Source of the DNA: Thiotrichaceae bacterium
GTDB lineage: Bacteria; Pseudomonadota; Gammaproteobacteria; Thiotrichales; Thiotrichaceae
Assembly (NCBI GenBank): GCA_024762625.1
Contig: JANTHA010000034.1
Span: 1-12,226, forward strand
Direction: 5' to 3'
Length of the DNA: 12,226 nucleotides
In this document: positions 1-6,632 of the stretch, piece after piece
Numbering within the stretch: position 1 is the first letter of the stretch
Layout of the letters: each line of letters begins with the position of its first letter
The notes under the pieces: generated by a model
The model's input: only the letters and a program-made list of their open reading frames with translations
The model's database searches: none
Told to the model about the DNA's origin: nothing
Position numbers and translations under genes: made by a program

Positions 1-82
1 TAACGCCGAATGATAGCAAGACCAATAGAATTGTAAGCATTTGCGCTGCAAGTATCTTGTATGTACTGTTAATCAAATCCAT
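1..82 (-). CDS. tesA: Start of a probable TesA-type lysophospholipase/arylesterase (partial)
   Basis: Only the first 27 codons are in the window; the gene runs off the left edge. The peptide begins MDLINSTYKILAAQMLTILL and continues hydrophobic (VLLSFGV), which looks like a secretion signal. A second in-frame ATG at residue 15 would give a shorter, more typical signal peptide. The TesA call rests on context: in many proteobacteria tesA, a periplasmic SGNH-hydrolase thioesterase/lysophospholipase, is divergent from ybbA, exactly as here. The catalytic GDSL block lies outside the window, so the identity is inferred; the existence of a reading frame with an exported N-terminus is what the sequence shows. 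Confidence 0.5.
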   Translation of the reverse strand, partial: MDLINSTYKILAAQMLTILLVLLSFGV

Positions 83-107
83 GTTTAAGAACTCATTTTA
101 AAAAATT

Positions 108-137
108 TATATAACAACTTAGTGTATTAGCCAACAA
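108..137 (-). promoter_or_regulatory. Candidate sigma70 promoter for the divergent tesA-like gene
   Basis: Read on the minus strand, TTGTTG (137-132) is followed after 18 bases by TATATA (113-108), about 25 bases before the ATG at 82. The two hexamers match consensus at 3/6 and 4/6 in an AT-rich stretch, so this is a plausible but weak call. Confidence 0.3.
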
Positions 138-161
138 GAACAAAACAAAAGTTCCGGTTAC

Positions 162-170
162 TGGCATAAT
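162..170 (+). promoter_or_regulatory. Candidate extended -10 promoter element for ybbA
   Basis: TG at 162-163 followed by CATAAT at 165-170 has the TGnTATAAT extended -10 form with one mismatch. There is no good -35 hexamer upstream (142-147 is AAAACA), which extended -10 promoters can tolerate. It lies 37 bases before the ybbA start. The ribosome site is also weak (CAGAG, 198-202). Confidence 0.3.
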
Positions 171-207
171 TACCAAACAAATAGAAGACTAATCAACCAG
201 AGCAACA

Positions 208-927
208 ATGAATAAATCAACAGACCGGCCAGTCATACGGGCCAGCAAGCTTGGCAAGCAACTTGCGTCATCTGGCGGCAACACGCTACAAATTATTGAG
301 AACATAGATTTGAGCATAACACAGGGCGAATCCGTCGCAATCACAGGCGCTTCTGGTTCCGGTAAAACCACGCTGCTGGGTTTGCTGGCGGGTCTGGATA
401 TTCCCAGTAGCGGCATGGTTGATTTACTCGGCAAAGATATATCGCAGCTAGATGAAGACCAGCGCGCCGCTTTGCGCCAGGGACAAGTTGGATTTGTCTT
501 TCAGTCGTTTCATTTGATGGATCATTTAAGCGCTCTTGAAAACGTGATGTTGCCTCTGGAACTGGAGCCAGACGCTGGCGTAGATTATAAAACAAACCAG
601 AAACGCGCTTTAGAGGCGCTACAACACGTGAGCCTGGCCGATAGATCAACCCATCTGCCAACCCAGTTATCCGGCGGCGAACAACAACGCGTTGCGCTGG
701 CGCGCGCCTTCGTGACCAGACCGGCGATACTGTTTGCTGATGAGCCTACCGGCAATCTTGACCGCGATACTGGTGAAGATATTATCAATTTGCTGTTTTC
801 ATTACGTCAAAAAAATCAGACAACGCTGGTGATGGTGACTCATGATGATCAGCTTGCGCAGCGCTGCATTACCCATTATCGGCTGGAAAACGGCAAGCTG
901 CGCCAACGAGAACGGGCCGCTTCATGA
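208..927 (+). CDS. ybbA: ABC transporter ATP-binding protein YbbA (LolD/MacB-type ATPase)
   Basis: This is the cytoplasmic ATPase of a type VII (MacB/LolCDE-like) ABC system; it would power the FtsX-type permease encoded next. All hallmarks are intact: Walker A GASGSGKT (residues 47-54), Q-loop in FVFQSF (Q99), signature LSGGEQQR (154-161), Walker B with catalytic Glu in ILFADEP (174-180), D-loop NLD (183-185) and H-loop His212 in VTHDD. Its 239 residues fit the family. The stop overlaps the start of ybbP in an ATGA at 924-927, pointing to translational coupling. In Escherichia coli ybbA-ybbP lies beside divergent tesA, matching this layout. The substrate is not established by the sequence; roles in lipid or lipoprotein-linked envelope functions and export of toxic products have been considered for the family. 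Confidence 0.93.
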   Translation: MNKSTDRPVIRASKLGKQLASSGGNTLQIIENIDLSITQGESVAITGASGSGKTTLLGLLAGLDIPSSGMVDLLGKDISQLDEDQRAALRQGQVGFVFQSFHLMDHLSALENVMLPLELEPDAGVDYKTNQKRALEALQHVSLADRSTHLPTQLSGGEQQRVALARAFVTRPAILFADEPTGNLDRDTGEDIINLLFSLRQKNQTTLVMVTHDDQLAQRCITHYRLENGKLRQRERAAS

Positions 928-3389
928 TGACGCCTTATCTTAGGCGCTGGCGTCAATTCTGGCGGCTCGCGGAAATCCGCCTGCTGTTTCTCTCCCTGCT
1001 GGTTTCTGTGGTTGCCGTTACATCAGTCGGCTTTTTCACCGACCGCGCGGACCGGGCCATGACAGCGCAGGCAACCCAGTTATTGGGCGGCGATCTAGTC
1101 ATCGTTTCGACGCGTCCGGCTGACCAAACGTATCTGGAAAAAGCTGAAAACACGGGTTTGCGCAGCGCCAGCTCAGTGACTTTCCCAAGCATGGTCTCTC
1201 TAGGCGACAAATTTCAACTCAGTCAGATCAAGGCTGTCTCAAACAATTATCCTTTGCAGGGCGAGCTGGAGGTCAGTCAGGATTTAAGCGGGCCGCCTGC
1301 TGCTTTCACGCTGACACAATTAGTTGATAACGATGTTCTGGCCGAACCCCGCTTATTCGCTGCACTGGGTGCAAAAGCGGGCGATCAGGCGCAACTGGGC
1401 CAAACTACAATACGGCTGGCAAAAATGATTCGCAAAATGCCAGACCAGGCAAGCAATGTATTTCAACTTGCGCCAGTGTTGATCTTGCCGCAGGAAAAAC
1501 TTAGCCAGACCGGCTTGTTGACGCCCGCCAGCCGCGCCAATTACAGCTACTTTTTTTCCGGCAATGACAAGCAGGTTGCTGCGTATAAACGCTGGCTCAA
1601 AAACAGGCTAAAACCCGGCGAAAAACTACGCACGCTTGATGATGGAATGCCCTCTGTACAGCTGGCTCTGCAACGCGGTCAGCGCTTCTTGAAAATGGCG
1701 TCCCTGCTGGCTGTGATTCTCGCGGGCGCCGGTATTGCGCTGAGTAGTTACAGCCTGATGCGCCGCGAAACGCCGGCGGTCGCCGTGCTAAAAACGCTGG
1801 GAGCGTCGCGAAGGCAAATACTGCTTCGTTATTTTGGAGAACTGTTGCTACTCGCCACAGCAGCCGCTGTCATTGGCGCTGCGCTGGGTTATTTGATTCA
1901 TCTGGCGTTAGCGCAATCATTGCATGATTTTATCGGACAAAATCTGCCCAACGCAAGCTGGCGACCGGTAGGGATTGGTTTTCTGACTGCATGGATCATG
2001 TCGCTGGGCTTTTCCGCGCCGCCGCTGATGCAGTTAATCAAGGTTGCGCCGGTTCAGATATTACAGGCGCGCTTTTCCCACTCAAGAACGCCGTATCTGT
2101 TTTCAACGATCATGTTAAGCGGCGCTGTATTTTGTCTAATGTGGTTACAAACCCAGGATATAAAACTCAGCTTAACCCTGCTTATTGCCGTTCTTGGCGC
2201 GCTGGCCCTGTTCTGGATAATTTCCGTTTTCTGTTTGCATTTGCTTGGCAAACTTGCGCATCGCTGGCCCTTACCTAAAACCAGCCCTCGTTTGACCGTG
2301 ATGGTGGTGGTATTCGCTGTCGGTTTGTTTAGCCTGTTATTACTGACGACTTTACGCGGCGACCTGATTAATCGCTGGCAAGCGAGTATTCCGGCGGATG
2401 CACCCAATCATTTCCTGATTAATATACAGCCGGACGAGGTAAAACCGTTGCGGCGATTCATAGACAATGACCTGTTGATGGGGAAAGCCGCTAATACTAA
2501 AATCCAGCTCTATCCCATGGTGCTGGGGCGCCTGGTCGAGATCAATCAAAAAGCGGTGTCGCCGGATGACTATGAACAACAACGCGCGCAACGCCTGCTA
2601 ATGCGGGAATTCAATCTATCCGCAAGCGCCAAGTTGCCCGAAGCAAATAAAGTCAGCGCTGGAACATGGTTTAAGCAGCACGCCCAACAGGGTCTTTCAG
2701 TTGAAGAGGGTATTGCCAAAACATTGGGTTTAAAACTTGGCGACAGCCTTACCTTTGACATTGCCGGACAGCGCATCACGGAAAAAATCATCAGTCTGCG
2801 CAGCGTCAGATGGGATAGCATGAAACCCAACTTTTTTGTATTGCTTGCGCCGCAAGCACTGAAGGAGCAGCCTAAAACCTATATCACCAGTCTGCACATC
2901 AGTGATGAAGATAGCCGCAGGTTGCCGCTGCTCATTCAGCGCTTTCCGGGCGTTACCGATATCGACATCAACGCCGTATTAAAACAGGTGCGCGAGTTAA
3001 TTGACAAGGCGGCGTTTGCTGTCCAGGCCATTTTTATGTTTACCCTGGTCGCCGGCGTAGTTGTTCTGTATGCCGCCCTGCAATCACAAAAAGCCATGCG
3101 CCGCAAGGAAATCGCCATTCTCAAAACGCTAGGCGCAAAGCGCGCTTATCTAAGGCGCAATCTGTTTGTGGAATTCGCCATGATTGGTGGGCTCGCCGGT
3201 TTGCTGGCGAGCACTCTGGCGCTTACTGCAGGCAATATTGCCGCCTATGTTTTATTTGAACTTAGTCCCACAATCAATCTCAGTTTGCTAGCGACCGGCA
3301 CTGCAATCGGCGTTATACTGGTTGGCGTTGCAGGTTACTTTAACGTCAGGGGTTTATTATCAGTAACGCCGGCAAGCCTGTTTAGATAA
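924..3389 (+). CDS. ybbP: ABC transporter permease YbbP (two FtsX domains)
   Basis: This large inner-membrane permease of 821 residues is the usual length for YbbP. It starts in the ATGA overlap with ybbA. The N-terminus has one membrane helix (about 21-38), then a large periplasmic domain (about 40-250). A first FtsX-type helix bundle follows, with helices near 257-280, 303-330, 348-366, 392-410, 417-440 and 456-477. A second periplasmic domain precedes a C-terminal FtsX bundle (about 690-815). Each FtsX domain carries the typical cytoplasmic loop: AVLKTLGASRRQIL (287-300) and ILKTLGAKR (from about 732). This duplicated architecture with ten or so helices separates YbbP from single-FtsX LolC/E or MacB proteins. 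It should form a complex with YbbA; the mechanism is probably mechanotransmission rather than classical transport, as known for MacB-type systems. No frameshift or truncation is seen. Confidence 0.92.
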   Translation: MMTPYLRRWRQFWRLAEIRLLFLSLLVSVVAVTSVGFFTDRADRAMTAQATQLLGGDLVIVSTRPADQTYLEKAENTGLRSASSVTFPSMVSLGDKFQLSQIKAVSNNYPLQGELEVSQDLSGPPAAFTLTQLVDNDVLAEPRLFAALGAKAGDQAQLGQTTIRLAKMIRKMPDQASNVFQLAPVLILPQEKLSQTGLLTPASRANYSYFFSGNDKQVAAYKRWLKNRLKPGEKLRTLDDGMPSVQLALQRGQRFLKMASLLAVILAGAGIALSSYSLMRRETPAVAVLKTLGASRRQILLRYFGELLLLATAAAVIGAALGYLIHLALAQSLHDFIGQNLPNASWRPVGIGFLTAWIMSLGFSAPPLMQLIKVAPVQILQARFSHSRTPYLFSTIMLSGAVFCLMWLQTQDIKLSLTLLIAVLGALALFWIISVFCLHLLGKLAHRWPLPKTSPRLTVMVVVFAVGLFSLLLLTTLRGDLINRWQASIPADAPNHFLINIQPDEVKPLRRFIDNDLLMGKAANTKIQLYPMVLGRLVEINQKAVSPDDYEQQRAQRLLMREFNLSASAKLPEANKVSAGTWFKQHAQQGLSVEEGIAKTLGLKLGDSLTFDIAGQRITEKIISLRSVRWDSMKPNFFVLLAPQALKEQPKTYITSLHISDEDSRRLPLLIQRFPGVTDIDINAVLKQVRELIDKAAFAVQAIFMFTLVAGVVVLYAALQSQKAMRRKEIAILKTLGAKRAYLRRNLFVEFAMIGGLAGLLASTLALTAGNIAAYVLFELSPTINLSLLATGTAIGVILVGVAGYFNVRGLLSVTPASLFR

Positions 3390-3415
3390 CTTATTCGTTT
3401 ACTGCTCAAGATCAA

Positions 3416-4351
3416 ATGACACTCGCTGAAAACAATCACGGATATTTTGAAATTGCACGCGAAAAAGCCAACATCGGTTTCGAGCATTTTCGTCGTCAAT
3501 ATTTTGATCCCGAACAACCCGTAATTATTGAGAATGCTGGCGCAGACTGGCCTGCAATCAAAAGCTGGAGCGAAGCCTACATTCGTGAACGTCTGTCAAA
3601 AGAGCCCTCCGCCAAGACCGCATCGCTTTGGTACTGGATGCAAAGGGATACGCTCAGGGACGACTACAGTACGCCGCTTATTATCAACAGCTTGCTTGAC
3701 TTGCCTGATGTGTTCCCCAGAAGCGATGTCATGCGGATCTGGATACACTGCAAAGGCAACGTGTCCAGCTGGCATTACGACGCCAATCTGGTCAACGTAT
3801 TCAACGCACAGGTGAGCGGTCAGAAAGAATGGCTGCTGGTGTCGCCTCAGACGCCAGTTGATTGCTATCCCTTCATTAACTTCGGTATCATGGGTTATGG
3901 CGATGAAAAAACCATGCGCAATAAAATACACACGCGTTTTATGCTGAATCAGGGCGACCTGCTCTATCTCCCGCCGCTCTGGTTTCACAAGGTTATTTCT
4001 CATGGCGATGAAAACATCAGCCTCAACTGGATTTTTACTAAAAAAGAAACCAGCATTTCGTCAAAAGCACTGGTCAGGGAGTTGGAACGCTACCATTTAC
4101 AACAATACCTTTCGATGCACCGTTTTAAATGGGTGCGCAACCTGTTTGAAAAAACGAATGCAAATATTCCGGGCTACCTACGCTGGAAATGGCGTTACCC
4201 CGAGATGATCAAAACACCCCTCAAGCCAAGACGCTTCCAACTAACCCGACGGACATTCAATGAACTCGGCGTGCTAGCTAAAGTCATACGCCACGCGAAT
4301 AAAATACAGCCTTACATTGATGGCCTTAAGCCGGTTAAAAAATTTAAATGA
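3416..4351 (+). CDS. Cupin_8/JmjC-like Fe(II)/2-oxoglutarate-dependent oxygenase
   Basis: The 311-residue protein has the cupin_8/JmjC pattern. An N-terminal stretch PVIIENAGADWPA (35-47) is typical of the family. The iron-binding motif HxD is at H120-Y-D122 in SSWHYDANLVNVF, followed by GQKEWLLVSP (135-144). The distal iron ligand is His191 in LLYLPPLWFHKV (182-193). K137 or a nearby residue may contact 2-oxoglutarate. Family members hydroxylate protein side chains (FIH-like, ribosomal protein hydroxylases), tRNA bases or small molecules; the substrate here cannot be read from sequence. There is no signal peptide, so it should be cytoplasmic. After the core comes a basic tail of about 100 residues rich in Arg, Lys and aromatics (from about 215), which could bind nucleic acid or a membrane surface. 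It begins 26 bases after ybbP with no clear Shine-Dalgarno sequence, so it may share the ybbAP transcript. The gene converges with the next one. Confidence 0.85.
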   Translation: MTLAENNHGYFEIAREKANIGFEHFRRQYFDPEQPVIIENAGADWPAIKSWSEAYIRERLSKEPSAKTASLWYWMQRDTLRDDYSTPLIINSLLDLPDVFPRSDVMRIWIHCKGNVSSWHYDANLVNVFNAQVSGQKEWLLVSPQTPVDCYPFINFGIMGYGDEKTMRNKIHTRFMLNQGDLLYLPPLWFHKVISHGDENISLNWIFTKKETSISSKALVRELERYHLQQYLSMHRFKWVRNLFEKTNANIPGYLRWKWRYPEMIKTPLKPRRFQLTRRTFNELGVLAKVIRHANKIQPYIDGLKPVKKFK

Positions 4352-4353
4352 AG

Positions 4354-4608
4354 TTAACCCATAAGCAAGCTGATCAGATTTAGCAACACAGTCAGCACAA
4401 TCGAAATAATAATCATCGCCTTCCACGGAAAATAAACCCGGATTCGCGGCGTCGATTCATCCTGCTGCTCATTGCGCGCCTGCTTTGCAAATTGTTCGAG
4501 CTTACGGTAAAACCATGTGGCTGCATTCGGGAATATCCACAACAAAAGATTGGCAACAAGAGTCAGGATTAGCGAGGCGATAATCGAATACAGTATGAAA
4601 TCACTCAT
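4354..4608 (-). CDS. Small two-helix inner-membrane protein, function unknown
   Basis: This 84-residue protein has two clear hydrophobic segments, about 4-26 (ILYSIIASLILTLVANLLLW) and 65-83 (MIIISIVLTVLLNLISLLM). They flank a hydrophilic, mixed-charge linker (RKLEQFAKQARNEQQDEST) that is probably cytoplasmic. I do not recognise the family. Its stop lies 2 bases from the stop of the oxygenase gene, so the two messages would overlap at their 3' ends. The region upstream (4609-4688) is shared with the divergent secreted-protein gene. No good ribosome site precedes the ATG. It is supported as a real gene by the membrane topology and by filling the gap between neighbours exactly, not by homology. 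Confidence 0.6.
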   Translation of the reverse strand: MSDFILYSIIASLILTLVANLLLWIFPNAATWFYRKLEQFAKQARNEQQDESTPRIRVYFPWKAMIIISIVLTVLLNLISLLMG

Positions 4609-4688
4609 GATGGCATTAACAACCCGAATATTACTTAAAACTTCCCGTATACTTGATAATAAGCAACGTGAGAAATCTGGAGAAAGTT

Positions 4689-5039
4689 ATGCTCAAACCT
4701 ATAATCAATGCATTATGCCTACTGGCCGTCCTGCTGACCAGCCCTGCTTTTGCCCGCAACAGTCCGCCTGAGCCGCTTTATAGCGCACAATTTACTGATC
4801 AATACTTGATTATTGAGGTCAAAAGCACTGGTTGCACCTATCCCGAAAGCTTTTCTATTTTAGCTGAAGGAAAAGGCGGGGTTTATTATTCAAGGATTAC
4901 CGTGGTGCGCGACAAACCGGACAGATGCCGTCAGGCTGCGCATATTATCAAGGTCTATCTGGAATTACCGGGCGCTCTTGCCGCTCTAAAAGAGCCTTAC
5001 AAACTGGACAATCTGTTTGTGAGTAAAAGGAGCCTTTGA
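4689..5039 (+). CDS. Small secreted protein with two cysteines, function unknown; C-terminus altered by an inserted element
   Basis: The start at 4689 is preferred over the in-frame ATG at 4653. It has a GGAG site (4679-4682) six bases upstream and yields a clean signal peptide, MLKPIINALCLLAVLLTSPA, cut after AFA (residues 21-23). The mature protein of about 93 residues has two cysteines (C49 and C80) that could form a disulphide in the periplasm, and alternating beta-like stretches (YLIIEVKS, VYYSRITVV). I do not recognise the family. The stop codon TGA (5037-5039) lies inside the left end of the MITE-like element that begins at 5028, so the last residues RSL are encoded by the element. It is followed by the DUF503 and hydrolase genes on the same strand. 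A weak -10-like GATAAT sits at 4655-4660. Confidence 0.7.
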   Translation: MLKPIINALCLLAVLLTSPAFARNSPPEPLYSAQFTDQYLIIEVKSTGCTYPESFSILAEGKGGVYYSRITVVRDKPDRCRQAAHIIKVYLELPGALAALKEPYKLDNLFVSKRSL

Positions 5040-5189
5040 AAAATTCATGAATGGGTATCTTGAGTCCAAAATCCCCAGGCTCTGCGTTGCATTTCTACGC
5101 AAGAGAGTGGCTATTACGCACGAAATGCGTCTTGATCCTGGGAATTTTGAATCTCAATATGCTCCACCCAGAATTATTCAAAGGCTCCT
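5028..5189. mobile_element. MITE-like palindromic element (162 bp)
   Basis: The ends are 19-base inverted repeats with one mismatch: AGGAGCCTTTGAAAAATTC at 5028-5046 against the complement of 5171-5189 (AGGAGCCTTTGAATAATTC). The symmetry continues inward. TTGAGTCCAAAATCCCCAGG (5060-5079) pairs imperfectly with 5136-5156, and TGCATTTC (5088-5095) pairs with GAAATGCG near 5122-5129, so most of the element folds into one long imperfect hairpin. The flanks are A-rich (TAAA on the left, AAAA on the right); a 3-base AAA target duplication is possible but not provable. It encodes no transposase, so movement would need a transposase from a full element elsewhere. A 60-codon open frame across it (5047-5229) is not considered a gene. 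Confidence 0.75.
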
Positions 5190-5213
5190 AAAACAAAAGT
5201 CAGACCCTGAACT

Positions 5214-5495
5214 ATGCATGTTTTACTGATTGAGCTCAGCCTGCAAATACCGCAGGCGCATTCAATGAAAGATAAGCGGCGTCAGGTAAAAAGTTTGAAG
5301 GATCGATTGAAGCAGCGCTTCAATGCATCGGTCGCCGAAATAGATTCGCTGGATCAGTGGCAACAGGCGGTGATGGGCGTGTGTATGATCAGCAATGATA
5401 AATCCCATCTTGAAAAACAAATCAATCTGGTGGAAACGCTGGTGCTTGACTATACCGAAATGGAGCTGATAAGAATTACCCGGGAATGGCTTTAG
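5214..5495 (+). CDS. DUF503 / YlxP-like protein
   Basis: The 93-residue protein matches the DUF503 pattern throughout. It opens with a beta strand and basic helix (MHVLLIELSLQIPQAHSMKD, then KRRQVKSLKDRLKQRFNAS). Next come VAEIDSLDQWQQAVMGVCMIS (40-60) with the family's conserved D-x-W-Q, and a final amphipathic segment. The family has a ferredoxin-like fold; in Bacillus ylxP sits between infB and rbfA, suggesting a ribosome-related role, but the biochemical function is not settled. Here it is not beside infB/rbfA. It lies 24 bases after the MITE-like element with no evident Shine-Dalgarno sequence before the ATG, and 24 bases before the hydrolase gene. Before insertion of the element it was probably tightly linked to the secreted-protein gene. 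Confidence 0.85.
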   Translation: MHVLLIELSLQIPQAHSMKDKRRQVKSLKDRLKQRFNASVAEIDSLDQWQQAVMGVCMISNDKSHLEKQINLVETLVLDYTEMELIRITREWL

Positions 5496-5519
5496 GACGC
5501 CTCAAATCAATACCTTCAA

Positions 5520-6605
5520 ATGGTTTCAAACTACAAATTTTCATCCAGGCTTGCTTATCTAACGGTTCTTACTGCGTTTCTTTTCAGTCTTCAGGCCTGC
5601 GCGCAGCTAAAACTCAATTCGCCTTATGCAACGACTTTAAAAATCACTCCGTCAATCATCAAAACATCGCTCGGCAATGTTGAAGTTCGTAAACTCGGTA
5701 GCCCAGCACCATCACAGTCATCAACAGGGCCAGCAGGCCTGGTTTATCTGATACCCGGTTTTCCAGGCTCCAGCCTGGAAAATATCCCGCTTGCGCAACA
5801 ATTATCCCGAAAAGCTTATCTGGCGCAGCTTATAAACCCTCCCGGACATGGGCAGGTAGCGATAGGCAATAGACGTTGGGATTTTTCCTTCCCTCACTAT
5901 GGACAAGCGCTTTTTGAAGCGATCCAGGCGCTAAATAGGCAGAACCCGGATCACGTTCATCAGATAATCATTGCCCATTCAGCAGGTGCTGAAATGGCCT
6001 GGCATTTACTGAGGCTGCAAATACAAAACAATACCTTAGCCAGACACACTAAAATTGTGTTAATCAACCCCTGGCTCCCTTCTCTGTCCAATCATCCTGT
6101 CCCCTGGACTAGCGATGATGAGGATCTACTTAACTATCCTTTCTGGCTGGTGAAGTTGCTCGGTCCGGCTTTCAAAAGGCATACGCAACAACGTCTGTTT
6201 TCAGATCTCAATAACAAGCACGTCAGGGATTATCTTGTCGCACACGAAAAACTGACTGAAAATTTTGCAGGTTGGTGGCCATTCGATGATCGTTTTGTAC
6301 GACTTATGAAACAAACTACGCTCACCCAGCGCGATATACTCCGGCAGCAGACGCGCTATGAGCTAAACAAGAAAGCCTTAAGCAGACTCGACAAAAAACT
6401 GCATGAAGCGCAGATTCGGATATTGGTGATAAATTCTGCACCCGGGCTGGATAAGGTAATCCCGGATGATTATAAACAGGCGCTGCAAAAAGCAATTCGC
6501 GCTAAATTACCGACGACCAACATTACATTTTTTGCAGATATTGCGGCTGGCCACATGCTCCAGGTTGAGCAACCCGAAAAAGTAATGAACGAAGTTCTAC
6601 GCTGA
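5520..6605 (+). CDS. Lipoprotein alpha/beta hydrolase
   Basis: This 361-residue predicted lipoprotein has a hydrophobic leader ending in the lipobox LQAC with Cys27 as the lipidation site. The alpha/beta-hydrolase core follows. The oxyanion-hole loop is IPGFPGSS (78-85), equivalent to HGxPG. The nucleophile elbow is AHSAG with Ser154 (152-156), in place of the commoner GHSxG. His345 in AAGHMLQVEQP (342-352) is the likely catalytic His. The acid is probably Asp311 or a nearby Asp after the strand IRILVINSAP (299-308). A helical cap lies between about 190 and 290. The protein should be an esterase, lipase or thioesterase anchored in the envelope; substrate unknown. The start at 5520 lacks a clear ribosome site, but the leader begins right there. 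It is 24 bases after the DUF503 gene and converges with bepA. Confidence 0.8.
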   Translation: MVSNYKFSSRLAYLTVLTAFLFSLQACAQLKLNSPYATTLKITPSIIKTSLGNVEVRKLGSPAPSQSSTGPAGLVYLIPGFPGSSLENIPLAQQLSRKAYLAQLINPPGHGQVAIGNRRWDFSFPHYGQALFEAIQALNRQNPDHVHQIIIAHSAGAEMAWHLLRLQIQNNTLARHTKIVLINPWLPSLSNHPVPWTSDDEDLLNYPFWLVKLLGPAFKRHTQQRLFSDLNNKHVRDYLVAHEKLTENFAGWWPFDDRFVRLMKQTTLTQRDILRQQTRYELNKKALSRLDKKLHEAQIRILVINSAPGLDKVIPDDYKQALQKAIRAKLPTTNITFFADIAAGHMLQVEQPEKVMNEVLR

Positions 6606-6632
6606 TGCCAACGCTTATGAATTTCGAATCAT

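Noticed and set aside
4653..4688. An upstream in-frame ATG for the secreted-protein gene.
   Set aside because: It would place 12 hydrophilic residues before the signal peptide, while the ATG at 4689 has a GGAG site at the right distance.
5047..5229. A 60-codon open frame on the plus strand between the secreted-protein gene and DUF503.
   Set aside because: Nearly all of it lies in the two arms of the palindromic element and it overlaps the DUF503 start; it has no ribosome site or recognisable protein feature.
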